NCBI GenBank assembly: GCA_963761615.1
Contig: CAVXGU010000003.1
Coordinates: 434,001-498,000, forward strand
From: CAVXGU01 sp963761615
GTDB lineage: Bacteria; Acidobacteriota; Vicinamibacteria; Vicinamibacterales; CAVVIG01
Direction: 5' to 3'
DNA length: 64,000 nt
Under the pieces are notes generated by a model. That model did no database searches, had not been told where the DNA came from, and worked only from the letters and a program-made list of their open reading frames with translations. Made by a program: the position numbers and the translations under genes. The number at the start of each line of letters is the position of its first letter. Within the stretch, counting starts at the first letter, position 1. This document shows positions 17,333-26,244 of this stretch, piece after piece.

Positions 17333-20179
17333 TCACTGTCGGCGGGAGAGCTCGTCCAGCTTCTGCTTGAGGGCTTCGAGGCGCTGTCCGGCCTCGCCGA
17401 GCTGTCCGGCGGCCGTGAGGCGCTGATACGCGGCGAGATCCTGGGCGGCGCCGGCGATGAGCGCGTTCACGTCCATCGATCCGGCTGCCGGCGTCGGCGT
17501 CGGCGCCGATGGGGATCCGGCCGTGGCCGGCGTCTCCAGTTGCGGCGCGCCCGGCTGGGACGTCGACGCGTTCTCGTCGGGCGCCGCGAGCGTCGACTCG
17601 GCGTTGCCGAACAGGGCGTCCAGCGCCTGCTGGAAGGTCGTGCCGTACGCCAGCTTGTCCTGCAGCGCCAGGACGACGACGCGCAACTGCGGCATCGGGC
17701 TCTGCTGGGCCTGGAGATAGATCGGCTCCGCGTACAGCAGCGCGCGTCCGATCGGGATGACGATCAACCCGCCGCGAACGACGTGCGAGCCCTGCTGGTT
17801 CCAGAGCGACAGCTGGCCGGACAGCTGGGCATTCTGATCGATCCGCGCCTCGACCTGGAGCGGCCCGTCGATGAGCTTCGTCTTCGGGAAGTCGTACACC
17901 ACCGCACTGCCGTAGTGGGGATCGTCGCTGCGGCCGGCGATCCAGCCGATCAGGTTGTTGCGGTTGGCGGGCGTGAACGGCAGGATCTCGACGAACTCCA
18001 GCGACTTCTCGCCCGGCAGCTGCATCAGGACGAAATTGGGCTCCATGACCTGCGACTGCTGCGTTCCGCCGGACGATCCGACCTGGGAGGCCACGGTCCA
18101 CAGGTCCTCGCGGTTGTAGAAGACCTCGGGATCCGTCATGTGGTACAGCCCGTACACGGCCGCCTGCATCTGCAGGAAGAGCTCCGGATAGCGCACGTGT
18201 CGGCGCAGGTCCTGGGGCATCTTCGACTCGTCGGTGAAGAGCGTCGGGAACAGGCTCTCGTAGGCGGCGATGATCGGGTCTTCGTGATCGAAGACGTAGA
18301 ACGTGACCGATCCGTCGTACGCGTCGACCACGGCCTTCACGCTGTTCCGCAGGTAGCTCAGGGGCTGGTTGCCGAGGCGGTACTCCCGCGAGTACGGGTA
18401 GCTGTCCGACGTCGTGTACGCGTCCATCATCCAGTACAGGCGCCCGTCGTCGCTGACGACGATGTAGGGGTCGGAGTCGAAGACGAGGAACGGCGCCAGC
18501 GTCTGGACGCGCTCCTGGACGTTGCGCCGCATCAGCAGGCGGCTCTGCGCGGTGATGTCGTCGCTGAATGGCACCTTGGAGATGTCGCCGCGATCGAGCG
18601 CGATGATCGAGCGCCGGAGGATGCCGCCCAGGACGATGCCGCCCGTCCCCTGGTACGAGGCGAAGGCGTTCGACTGGCCCTGCGGGTAGTTGAACTCGTT
18701 CTGCTTCGTGTTCACGTAGACGTCGGTGTTGGTGAGCTGCCCGAAGTAGATCTCCGGCCTCGTGACCTTGATGTCCGGCGTCGTGCTGATGACGGGCATG
18801 TCGCTGAGGGTGAGCCGGGGCATGCCTTCGGACGTGAACCCGTTCACCGGGTTCATCGTCACGCCGTAGCCGTGGGTGTAGATCAGCTTCTCGTTGATCC
18901 AGTTGCGGCTGCTCTCGGGCAGCTTGTCGATGCTCAGCTCGCGGGCAGCGAGCATCATCTGCTTGACCGAGCCGCCGATCCGGTAGCGGTCGATGTCGAC
19001 GTCGGGGAAGTCGTAGTAGGTCCGGATCTCCTGGATCTGACGGAGCGTGTCCTGGAGCGCGCGCCAGTCCCAGAGCCGGATGTTGTCGATCGTCTCGCGA
19101 TTGTTGTCGACGTCCACGGCCGCGACGCCGGCGTCGGCGGGGAAGTCGTGCCGGTCGATCCGGTCGAGGTCGTACGCGGCGCGCGTCGCCTCGATGTTGT
19201 GCTGGATGTACGGCTTCTCGCGGACGAGCTGGTTCGGCGCGACGATGAACGAGCTCACGTACCAGCTCAGGAGGCCGATGCCGACGTAGGCCGCCGCCGC
19301 CGGTACGACGGCCACCACGAGCCACCGCAGCTTGGGGGCCCACAGGGCATTGACGGTCGCGATGACGGCGCCCAGCGCGAGCGCACCCGACACGACGAGC
19401 AGGCCCGTGAGCGTGACGTGCGCCTCGGTGTAGCCCACGCCGCTGAAGACCGTGTGATCGTCGAACAGCGTCGAGAAGCGGCCGATGTACGCCCTGGCCG
19501 CGAGCACCAGCAGCAGCGCCGCGAAGCTCAGGGAGAGCCCGCGAATCGACGGCGCGCCGGCGTCGCGGCGGCGGCCGACGGCCATCCACGTCCCCCCGGT
19601 GACGACGAGGAAGAAGACAGCGACGAGGCAGGCGATCACGGCGAGCATCAGGAGCCAGCTCGCCAGCAGCTGCCAGACCGGCAGCGTGAAGAAGTAGAAC
19701 GTCAGCGGCCGGCCGAAGATCGGATCGAGCGCGCCGGGCATGTTCGCCGGCGCGTGCCGGTACAGCGCGAACGCCTGCCAGTCGCTCATCATGCCGAACC
19801 CGGTCACGACGCCGATGAACAGTGCGGCACCGAGCGCGATCAGGCGAAGGACCGGCTCCACGGGCAGCCGCAGCGGCTGCCCGTTGATCATGATCGGCCC
19901 GCCCATGTAGTCCGAGAGCCGCGCCGGCTTGAGCGCGAGGTACGAGCCGTAGAGGATCCCGAACGTCAGGACGGCGAAGACGGCGAACGTCACCGCCTGG
20001 TAGTCGAGCGTGGTCCAGAAGACGCCGGCGAACCCGAGCGATCCGAACCAGAGGGCGTCGACGTAGTAGGAGAGAACTGTGCCGCCTGCGAGGAACAGCA
20101 GGGCCAGCAGCGCGAGGACGAGGATGCCGACCGGCCGCTGTGCTCGCCTGGTCGGTGGCCAGTCTATCGTTTCGGCCAT
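17333..20179 (-). CDS. UPF0182 family integral membrane protein
   Basis: A 948-residue protein of the UPF0182 (COG1615) family, whose function is unknown. The first 330 residues hold about seven hydrophobic transmembrane segments (for example VGILVLALLALLFLAGG and FAVFAVLTFGILYGSYLAL), after which a large soluble, probably extracytoplasmic region follows with the family's conserved DVDIDRYRIGG, YTHGYGVTMNPVN and GIVLGG motifs. A Pro/Ala-rich linker and a short coiled-coil ending in RRQ close the protein. The start is ATG 20179. It leads a chain of overlapping genes (small ORF, LOG, FKBP). Family length is about 900-1000, so it is complete. Confidence 0.9.
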   Translation of the reverse strand: MAETIDWPPTRRAQRPVGILVLALLALLFLAGGTVLSYYVDALWFGSLGFAGVFWTTLDYQAVTFAVFAVLTFGILYGSYLALKPARLSDYMGGPIMINGQPLRLPVEPVLRLIALGAALFIGVVTGFGMMSDWQAFALYRHAPANMPGALDPIFGRPLTFYFFTLPVWQLLASWLLMLAVIACLVAVFFLVVTGGTWMAVGRRRDAGAPSIRGLSLSFAALLLVLAARAYIGRFSTLFDDHTVFSGVGYTEAHVTLTGLLVVSGALALGAVIATVNALWAPKLRWLVVAVVPAAAAYVGIGLLSWYVSSFIVAPNQLVREKPYIQHNIEATRAAYDLDRIDRHDFPADAGVAAVDVDNNRETIDNIRLWDWRALQDTLRQIQEIRTYYDFPDVDIDRYRIGGSVKQMMLAARELSIDKLPESSRNWINEKLIYTHGYGVTMNPVNGFTSEGMPRLTLSDMPVISTTPDIKVTRPEIYFGQLTNTDVYVNTKQNEFNYPQGQSNAFASYQGTGGIVLGGILRRSIIALDRGDISKVPFSDDITAQSRLLMRRNVQERVQTLAPFLVFDSDPYIVVSDDGRLYWMMDAYTTSDSYPYSREYRLGNQPLSYLRNSVKAVVDAYDGSVTFYVFDHEDPIIAAYESLFPTLFTDESKMPQDLRRHVRYPELFLQMQAAVYGLYHMTDPEVFYNREDLWTVASQVGSSGGTQQSQVMEPNFVLMQLPGEKSLEFVEILPFTPANRNNLIGWIAGRSDDPHYGSAVVYDFPKTKLIDGPLQVEARIDQNAQLSGQLSLWNQQGSHVVRGGLIVIPIGRALLYAEPIYLQAQQSPMPQLRVVVLALQDKLAYGTTFQQALDALFGNAESTLAAPDENASTSQPGAPQLETPATAGSPSAPTPTPAAGSMDVNALIAGAAQDLAAYQRLTAAGQLGEAGQRLEALKQKLDELSRRQ

Positions 20180-20301
20180 TGACCGATCATTATTTCACAC
20201 CCGATCCCGGAAACCCAGGAACCACCGGGGGATCGCTCGCGGAAGTCAGAGAGATCCGGAGACACCGAGGCCCGGAACGTCGAGCCCGGCGCGACGCCGG
20301 C

Positions 20302-20913
20302 CTAGGGAGTGTGTCCGTAGTCCATCCCGCCGTAGGCAGCCTCGACGGCGCCCGGCAGCTTGAGCGTGGAGGCGGGCTCGGGATCGGGGATCGCGTGCGC
20401 CACCGGCGGGAGGTGGCGGAGGTAGACGAGGACGGCGTAGCGATCCTCGTCCGTCCAGTGGGTGAAGGCGCCCCACGGCATCAGGCGGTACGACGTCACA
20501 CGTCCGTCGGGAAAGACGCCGCTCCGCAGCACGCGCAGGACCTCGTCGTCGGTCCGGCGCGCCAGTCCGGTCGCCGGATCGGGGGTCAGGTTGCGGCTGA
20601 CGAACGTGCCGTGTGCGGTCACGAACTTCACGCCGCCGGCGAGGTACCGGCTGTAGTCGGGCCCCTGCAGGGCGGGAACCTGATGGCAGCCGATGCAGCC
20701 GGAGGTCATCACCAGGTAGCGCCCGTGCGCCGCGATCGCACGCACGGCCGGGTCGGCGATGTCCGTGATCGGCGGCGCCGCCGCGTTCTGGGGCCCCGAG
20801 AACTGCTCGGGCGGCGTGAAGGCGAACGGCGGGATGAAGTACAGGAACGCCAGGAACGCCAGCGCGCCCAGGACGGCGATGACGACGACGGCCTGCTTCA
20901 GCCGGCGCTTCAC
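20302..20913 (-). CDS. membrane-anchored monoheme cytochrome c
   Basis: A 203-residue class I-like cytochrome c. An N-terminal transmembrane anchor (AVVVIAVLGALAFLAFLYF) precedes a single heme site SGCIGCHQVP; a likely distal Met lies in YRLMPWGAF. It starts with GTG 20913, which overlaps the stop of the triheme gene as GTGA. It is predicted to sit on the periplasmic face of the inner membrane and pass electrons with the upstream triheme protein. The upstream cytochrome resembles subunits of alcohol- or aldehyde-dehydrogenase-linked cytochromes, but no such dehydrogenase is adjacent. Confidence 0.85.
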   Translation of the reverse strand: MKRRLKQAVVVIAVLGALAFLAFLYFIPPFAFTPPEQFSGPQNAAAPPITDIADPAVRAIAAHGRYLVMTSGCIGCHQVPALQGPDYSRYLAGGVKFVTAHGTFVSRNLTPDPATGLARRTDDEVLRVLRSGVFPDGRVTSYRLMPWGAFTHWTDEDRYAVLVYLRHLPPVAHAIPDPEPASTLKLPGAVEAAYGGMDYGHTP

Positions 20914-22277
20914 TGGCCCGCTCCCACGCCCGCGCTTCCCACGTTTCCGGGGAAGAAGACCATCGGCGGGTCGATCTTGAGGATGAGCATCTTGAACTTG
21001 CCCCAGAGGTAGACCGGCAGGAACGGCCGCGACGGCGGCGGCACGCGGTTCACCACCGGCGGGATCGTGCGCAGGTAGGCGACGAGCGCGTCGAGGTCGT
21101 CGGGGGCGAGCGCGGAGTAGCTCGGCCAGTCCATCGGATAGGGCAGCAGGTGCGATCCGTCTCGGCGCACGCCCCGCGTCACGACGGCCTTGATCTGATC
21201 GTCGGTCCACGACCCGAGGCCGGTGTCGTGATCGGAGGTGAGATTGGCGGTCGGGAAGTCGCCGAACGGCTCGATGCGGATCAGCTGGCCGCCGGCCATG
21301 CGGAGCCCCGGCAGGATGCGGCCGTTGCTGTCGATCGGCGAATGGCAGATCGGGCAGAGTAGCGTGTTCGCCAGGTAGGCGCCGCGCGCGACCGGGTCGG
21401 CCTTGGCCTCCTCGTCGTTCCTGGCGTACAGCGCCGTGATCTCGTTCGCGCTCATCTGCCAGACCGGCTTGCGTCCGAGCGACGTCACGTAGTTGGCGAG
21501 ATCCCACATCTCCGCGTCGGTGGCCGCTTCCTTGAACGACGGCATCGGCGTGCCGGACATGCCGGTGCGGAAGCGCAAATAGATGTCGCGGGGCGTGGCG
21601 CCGCCGCGGAAGGCCCACGGCTCCGTGAGATCGGCGGTGGGCATCGGGTATCCCCAGTCGTCCTCGAACGTGGTGGTCACCGCCCCGGCGCCGCGCCCGT
21701 CGGTGCCGTGGCACTTGGCGCACTGGAGGCGCTGGTAGACGGCGAGGCCGCGGGCGGCGCTCTCCTCGGACGGCTCGACGGGCGGGCCCAGCGTGACGGG
21801 CTGAAGGCGCTCGCTCTGGAACCGCGGCGACAGCGACTTGATGTAGCCGACGACGTCGCGAATTTCGTCGTCTCGAAGGACGCCGCCCCAGCCGGGCATG
21901 GCCGTGCCGTACAGGCCCTGACGAACCGAGCGGACGAGGTCGTCGTCGGTCGGGATGCTGCCCGATTCGGTGCTGCGGATCTCGTACTTGCCGGAGGTGA
22001 AGTCGCGAGGGTGGGGCGAGAGCATCGGCGCGGCGGGGCCGTCACCTCGGCCGTCCGCGCCGTGGCACTCGACGCAGTGCGCGTCGTAGATCGTGTGTCC
22101 GCGCGAGACGTCGGCGGCGGGCGGCGGTGCCTGGGCGTCGAGCACCGCACGGCCGAGGCCCGCGACGCCCAGCCCGCCGGCGGCCGCGACGAGCGCCGCG
22201 AGGGCGATCCGCGCGCATTTCCGCCCGGCCGATCGGGATGGCCGGGGAGGCACGCTGCGGGTCGCGGTCGGAGTCAT
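20910..22277 (-). CDS. triheme cytochrome c
   Basis: A 455-residue protein with an N-terminal signal/anchor (IALAALVAAAGGLGVAGL) and three CxxCH heme sites: CVECH, CAKCH and CPICH. The first two domains are typical cytochrome c modules with GxGxADGRG-like loops and distal Met in GTAMPGW and GTPMPSF. The third is looser and followed by a Pro-rich segment near a hydrophobic patch (FLPVYLWGKFKMLIL) that may associate with the membrane. The ATG at 22277 overlaps the quinone-reductase stop (ATGA), and the stop overlaps the next cytochrome gene, so the three genes form one unit. Electron donor and acceptor are unknown. Confidence 0.85.
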   Translation of the reverse strand: MTPTATRSVPPRPSRSAGRKCARIALAALVAAAGGLGVAGLGRAVLDAQAPPPAADVSRGHTIYDAHCVECHGADGRGDGPAAPMLSPHPRDFTSGKYEIRSTESGSIPTDDDLVRSVRQGLYGTAMPGWGGVLRDDEIRDVVGYIKSLSPRFQSERLQPVTLGPPVEPSEESAARGLAVYQRLQCAKCHGTDGRGAGAVTTTFEDDWGYPMPTADLTEPWAFRGGATPRDIYLRFRTGMSGTPMPSFKEAATDAEMWDLANYVTSLGRKPVWQMSANEITALYARNDEEAKADPVARGAYLANTLLCPICHSPIDSNGRILPGLRMAGGQLIRIEPFGDFPTANLTSDHDTGLGSWTDDQIKAVVTRGVRRDGSHLLPYPMDWPSYSALAPDDLDALVAYLRTIPPVVNRVPPPSRPFLPVYLWGKFKMLILKIDPPMVFFPGNVGSAGVGAGQ

Positions 22278-23245
22278 GCGCTCAGGGCGATCTTGCCGAG
22301 AGCGCCGTCCTGCATGACGGCTTCGTGCGCGGCGGGCGCTTCGGCGAGGCGGAACTCGCGGTTGATGACTGGCGTGAGCGAGCCGTTCGCCAGCCCGGCG
22401 ACGAGGCCCGCGTGGATGGACGCGAGGTCGGCCTCGCTCGTGTTGGCCAGCAGCATGCCGAGGATCGCGGCGTCGCGGGCCATGCTCTGACGCGCGTCGA
22501 TCTCGACGCGGCCGCGGTTGCCGATCACGACGACGCGTCCGCGGGGCGCGAGCAGGCCGAGGTCCTTGTCCAGGTTGAGATGCGCTGCCATCTCGAGGAC
22601 GAGGTCGACGCCCCGGCCCGCGGTGGCGCGCATGATGTCGTCCACGTAGCCGGCCGCGTGATGGTTGAACACGGCATGCGCGCCCTGGCCGCGAACGAGC
22701 TCGAGCCCGCGCTCGGTCCCGCCGGTGCCGAGCACGCGCAGGCCCTGAGCCACGCCGAGCTGCACGGCGGCGAGGCCGACGCCGCCGGTCGCGCCGTGCA
22801 CGAGGAGCGTCTCGCCGGGCCGCGCGGCGGTGCGCTGGAAGAGCGCGCGGTACGCGGTCGCGTACGGGACGCCGAGCGCGGCGCCCTGCGCGTACGAGAC
22901 GCCGGCGGGAAGCGGATGCACCTGCGCCGTCCGGCAGACGGCGCGCTCCGCGTAGGCGCCGACGTTGCCGCCAATCGTGCCGGTGATGTACACGCGGTCG
23001 CCCGGCTTGATGCCCTGGACCTCGGTGCCGACGGCCTCGACGTCGCCGGCCGCGTCGGACCCCGGGATGTAGGGGAGCGGCGGCTTGCGCGCGTAGGCGC
23101 CGCTTCTGATGTAGGTCTCGACCGGATTCACGCCGGCCGCGCGGATGCGGACGAGCACTTCCGACGGCCCGGGCTTGGGGTCCGGCACCGTTTCGATCTG
23201 CATCACGTCGGGCGCCCCGAACGCGCGAACGAGAATCGCCTGCAT
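22274..23245 (-). CDS. NAD(P)H:quinone oxidoreductase, zeta-crystallin-like MDR
   Basis: A 323-residue medium-chain dehydrogenase/reductase without the zinc-binding cysteines, so of the quinone oxidoreductase type: NAD(P)H-dependent reduction of quinones or enones in the cytoplasm. The N-terminal domain has PGSDAAGDVEAVGT and the nucleotide-binding motif VHGATGGVGLAAVQ. TAGCAT lies 7 nt before the ATG, with no ribosome site, fitting a leaderless transcript. It shares a short divergent promoter region with ispG (26 nt). Coupling to two periplasmic cytochrome genes is unexpected for a soluble enzyme. Confidence 0.85.
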   Translation of the reverse strand: MQAILVRAFGAPDVMQIETVPDPKPGPSEVLVRIRAAGVNPVETYIRSGAYARKPPLPYIPGSDAAGDVEAVGTEVQGIKPGDRVYITGTIGGNVGAYAERAVCRTAQVHPLPAGVSYAQGAALGVPYATAYRALFQRTAARPGETLLVHGATGGVGLAAVQLGVAQGLRVLGTGGTERGLELVRGQGAHAVFNHHAAGYVDDIMRATAGRGVDLVLEMAAHLNLDKDLGLLAPRGRVVVIGNRGRVEIDARQSMARDAAILGMLLANTSEADLASIHAGLVAGLANGSLTPVINREFRLAEAPAAHEAVMQDGALGKIALSA

Positions 23246-23271
23246 GGACCGAATGCTATCATGACGAGTTG

Positions 23272-24537
23272 ATGTCCTTCACCCGTCTCCACCGGACCGT
23301 GGGCGTGAAAGTCGGACGCGGCGCAGGCGCCGTTCAGGTCGGCGGCGGCGCGCCCGTGGTGGTCCAGTCGATGACCATGACGGACACCGCCGACGCCGCC
23401 GCGACGGCCGCGCAGTGCCTCGAGCTCGCCGAAGCGGGATCGGAAATGGTGCGCGTGACCGTCAACCGCGCGGAGGCCGCGGCCGCGGTACCCGAGATCA
23501 AGCAGCGGCTGCGCGACGCCGGGTGCGACGCACCGCTCATCGGCGACTTCCACTACAACGGTCACCTGCTGCTGACCGCGTTTCCCGCGTGCGCGCGCGC
23601 GCTCGACAAGTACCGGATCAATCCCGGCAACGTCGGGACCGGTCGACGCCGCGACGAGCAGTTCTCGACGATCTGCAAGGTCGCGGTCGAGGAGGGCAAA
23701 CCGGTCCGCATCGGCGTCAACGGCGGCTCGCTCAACCAGGAGCTCGTCGTCGCCAAGATGCAGGAGAACACCGACCGCGACCGCGGGCTCACCTCCGAGC
23801 AGGTCATCAACGACTGCATGGTGATCTCGGCGGTGGAGTCGACGGCGCTCGCGATCGACTGCGGCCTGCGGAAGGATCAGATCATCATCTCGTGCAAGAC
23901 GTCACGGCCGCGCGACCTCATCGCCGTCTACCGCACGCTGGCGCGGGCGACCGATCAGCCGCTGCACCTCGGGCTCACCGAGGCCGGCATGGGCGTGAAG
24001 GGCCTCGTCTGGTCGGCCGCGGCCATGGGGGTGCTCCTCAACGACGGGATCGGCGACACCATCCGCGTCTCGCTCACCCCGCGGCCGGGCGGCGATCGGC
24101 GCGAGGAGGTGTACGCCGCCTGCGAGCTGCTGCAGGCGCTCGGCCTGCGGTCGTTCTCGCCGAGCGTGACCGCGTGCCCCGGCTGCGGGCGCACGACGAG
24201 CACGACCTTCCAGGAGCTCGCCGAGCGCATTCAGGGCTACATCCGGGAGCGGATGCCGGCGTGGAAGCAGGAGTACGAGGGCGTCGAGACGATGACGCTC
24301 GCCGTGATGGGCTGCGTCGTGAACGGCCCCGGCGAGTCGAAGGCCGCCAGCATCGGCATCAGCCTGCCGGGAACGGGTGAAGAGCCGAACTGCCCGATCT
24401 ACATCGACGGCCAGCACGTGACCACGCTGCGCGGCTCCTACGAACAGCTGTCCGCGGCCTTCCAGGGTCTCGTCGACGACTACGTGCACACGCACTACCG
24501 GCGGCGATCGCAGCAGGGTCTCGGCGTCGGCGGATAG
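23272..24537 (+). CDS. ispG: (E)-4-hydroxy-3-methylbut-2-enyl-diphosphate synthase (IspG/GcpE)
   Basis: A 421-residue IspG, the [4Fe-4S] enzyme that reduces MEcPP to HMBPP in the non-mevalonate isoprenoid pathway. The TIM-barrel half opens with VQVGGGAPVVVQSMTMTDTAD and includes IGDFHYNGHLLL and KYRINPGNVG. Cluster ligands are Cys302 and Cys305 (CPGC), Cys348 (GCVVNGPGE) and Glu355. TATCAT ends 9 nt before ATG 23272 (or 6 nt before the in-frame TTG 23269), again without a Shine-Dalgarno sequence. It is complete and convergent with apaG, 10 nt apart. Other isoprenoid genes are not nearby. Confidence 0.96.
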   Translation: MSFTRLHRTVGVKVGRGAGAVQVGGGAPVVVQSMTMTDTADAAATAAQCLELAEAGSEMVRVTVNRAEAAAAVPEIKQRLRDAGCDAPLIGDFHYNGHLLLTAFPACARALDKYRINPGNVGTGRRRDEQFSTICKVAVEEGKPVRIGVNGGSLNQELVVAKMQENTDRDRGLTSEQVINDCMVISAVESTALAIDCGLRKDQIIISCKTSRPRDLIAVYRTLARATDQPLHLGLTEAGMGVKGLVWSAAAMGVLLNDGIGDTIRVSLTPRPGGDRREEVYAACELLQALGLRSFSPSVTACPGCGRTTSTTFQELAERIQGYIRERMPAWKQEYEGVETMTLAVMGCVVNGPGESKAASIGISLPGTGEEPNCPIYIDGQHVTTLRGSYEQLSAAFQGLVDDYVHTHYRRRSQQGLGVGG

Positions 24538-24547
24538 CCGCCGGACG

Positions 24548-24979
24548 CTAGTGAATCGTGGCCGGCTCGTCGAGCGCGAAGGGCGCGATCTCGACGTCGA
24601 AGTGCTCCCCGTCCTCGCCCACCATCTGGTAGGTCCCCCGCATGAGACCCGTCGGCGTCGTCAACCGGCAGCCGGAGGTGTACTCGAACGATTCGCCGGG
24701 CGCCAGCGTCGGCTGCTCGCCGACGACACCCGGTCCGCGCACTTCCTCGACGTGGCCGGTGGCGTCGGTGATGATCCAGTGGCGGCTGATCAGCTGCGCC
24801 GTCTGGTGGCCCTCGTTGGTGATGCGGATCGTGTAGTAGAAGGACCAGACCTGCTCGAGCGGCCGGGAGTACTCCGGCGCGAACCTCGATTCCACTTCGA
24901 CGCGCACGTTGTTGGTCACGGCTTCCGACGTCGGCGCGTGCAGGGGCTGGTCCTTGGAGCCGTAGTGCATCGAGGTCAT
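24548..24979 (-). CDS. apaG: ApaG family protein
   Basis: A 143-residue fibronectin-III-like ApaG protein. It carries FYYTIRITNEGHQTAQLISRHWIITDATG and the C-terminal GTYQMVGEDGEHFDVEIAPFAL, both family hallmarks. ApaG is associated with magnesium/cobalt resistance phenotypes in enterobacteria, but its biochemical role is not established. The start is ATG 24979, with TATGAT 5 nt upstream and GGAG immediately before the start codon, too close for a normal ribosome site. It ends 10 nt from the ispG stop. A 15-residue N-terminal tail precedes the conserved domain. Confidence 0.9.
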   Translation of the reverse strand: MTSMHYGSKDQPLHAPTSEAVTNNVRVEVESRFAPEYSRPLEQVWSFYYTIRITNEGHQTAQLISRHWIITDATGHVEEVRGPGVVGEQPTLAPGESFEYTSGCRLTTPTGLMRGTYQMVGEDGEHFDVEIAPFALDEPATIH

Positions 24980-25052
24980 GCTCCATCATATCTCCGCGAC
25001 CACGCGAGATCGAGCGCCCGGCGGTTATGATGAAAGGCCGTTGTCAGAACGC

Positions 25053-25421
25053 ATGAATTCCGATCCCGTCACGCTCGCCGAGATCGTCGGGTCGATCGGC
25101 GTGGCCGCCGCCAGGCGGCACATCTTCCTGTGCTGCGACCAGACGACGCCCAAGTGCTGCGCGAAGGAGGACGGGCTGGAGTCCTGGGCCTATCTGAAGC
25201 GCCGCCTCAAGGAGCTCAGGCTCTCCGAGCAGGGCGGCATCCTGCGGAGCAAGGCGAACTGCCTGCGGATCTGCGAGGGCGGACCGATCGCGGTCGTCTA
25301 TCCGGAAGGCGCCTGGTACGCGGGCTGTCGTCCGCCGGCGCTCGAGCGCATCATTCAGGAGCACCTGATCGGCGGCCGCATCGTCGCCGACCTGCTCATC
25401 GTCGAGCACCCGCTCGGCTAG
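25053..25421 (+). CDS. thioredoxin-like [2Fe-2S] ferredoxin domain protein
   Basis: About 122 residues with the thioredoxin-like [2Fe-2S] ferredoxin pattern: HIFLCCDQTTPKCCAKEDG near the N-terminus, then CLRICEGGPIAVVYPEGAWYAGC. Such proteins are small cytoplasmic electron carriers. ATG 25053 is chosen as a conventional start, but TTG 25041 in the same frame has GAAAGG just upstream and TATGAT 9 nt before it, so four extra residues are possible. The stop codon TAG (25419-25421) is also the left end of a repeated element. It faces the hydrolase gene, which is convergent. Confidence 0.8.
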   Translation: MNSDPVTLAEIVGSIGVAAARRHIFLCCDQTTPKCCAKEDGLESWAYLKRRLKELRLSEQGGILRSKANCLRICEGGPIAVVYPEGAWYAGCRPPALERIIQEHLIGGRIVADLLIVEHPLG

Positions 25422-25536
25422 AGCGGTGTTCGTTTCGCTGTAGCGGCCGACCTTCAGGTCGGCTTCGCCCTGGCGGACCTGAAGGTCCGCGGCGACACCG
25501 AATCTCGGGGCGACATCGAGCTCGAAACCGCTGTCG
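25418..25536. repeat. long copy of a palindromic repeat element, overlapping two gene ends
   Basis: The element starts CTAGAGCGGTG and ends CTCGAAACCGCTG, with imperfect terminal inverted repeats (AGCGGTGTTCG against CGAAACCGCT). Inside are two palindromes: GCCGACCTTCAGGTCGGC (25445-25462) and GCGGACCTGAAGGTCCGC (25473-25490). A short copy without the inner module occurs at 58663-58705. It begins at the TAG stop of the ferredoxin-like gene and encodes the C-terminal tail and the stop of the opposite hydrolase gene. Confidence 0.7.
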
Positions 25537-26227
25537 TCCGGCGGACCCAGTCGGCGATCGCGGTCTGGACTGCCGCGTGCGCCTCCGCCTGGGCGGCGGC
25601 CATGCCCCTGCCCGCCAGCTTGAACGAGTGATCGCCGCCGCTCACGACATGGAGCACCGCGCGCGGCGACAGCCGGTCGAGCACGGGCGCGAGCTCCTCG
25701 GGCGTGCCGAAGGCGTCGCGGCTGCCCTGCACGAACAGCATCGGCCTGCGGACCGCCGGGAGGTGGGCGTCGCGTCGCGAGTCGAGGCGCCCCGGCGGAT
25801 GGAGCGGATACCCGAGCAGGACGAGTCCGGCAATCGGCAGCGCCGGATCGGCGGCCGCGATCTGCGTCGCGATCCGGCCGCCCATCGACTTGCCGCCGAT
25901 GAACAGCGCGCGCGCCGCGCTTTCCACGGCTGCTCCAACGGCGGTCAGCACCGCGCGATAACACGCCTCGAGCACCGGTCCGCGATCGGGGAGCCGCCGG
26001 CCGCGCGCGGTGTAGAGGAAATCGAACGTGACGACGTCGAGGCCCCGCGCGGCGAGGGCGGACGCGAACTCGACCATGAAGGCGCTGTTCTGGCCGGCGC
26101 CCGCCCCGTGCGCCAGGGTCAGCGCGGCGCGGCCGGGAGGAGGTGACGCCCGGTAGATCGTCGCCGTCGTCTCTCCGCCCGGCACGGCGATCGAGATCGT
26201 CTCAGGCATCTGGGCGTCCGTTGACAT
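25454..26227 (-). CDS. alpha/beta hydrolase (Tex30/KANL3-like)
   Basis: A 257-residue alpha/beta hydrolase of the KANL3/Tex30 type (dienelactone-hydrolase superfamily). The oxyanion region is LAHGAGAGQNSAFM, the nucleophile elbow is GGKSMGGRIA with Ser as nucleophile, and the catalytic His lies in SGGDHSFK. Substrate unknown; members act as esterases or carboxyl hydrolases in the cytoplasm. The last roughly 25 residues and the TGA stop are read from the repeat element at 25418-25536, so the native C-terminus probably ended earlier. The start ATG 26227 is 17 nt after the VIT-family gene stop, implying an operon; ATG 26209 is an alternative. Confidence 0.8.
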   Translation of the reverse strand: MSTDAQMPETISIAVPGGETTATIYRASPPPGRAALTLAHGAGAGQNSAFMVEFASALAARGLDVVTFDFLYTARGRRLPDRGPVLEACYRAVLTAVGAAVESAARALFIGGKSMGGRIATQIAAADPALPIAGLVLLGYPLHPPGRLDSRRDAHLPAVRRPMLFVQGSRDAFGTPEELAPVLDRLSPRAVLHVVSGGDHSFKLAGRGMAAAQAEAHAAVQTAIADWVRRTTAVSSSMSPRDSVSPRTFRSARAKPT

Positions 26228-26244
26228 TCCGTCCGGCGTCCGGG

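Noticed and set aside
17237..20182. 981-residue plus-strand ORF
   Set aside because: Antisense of the UPF0182 gene; no family motifs and highly skewed composition.
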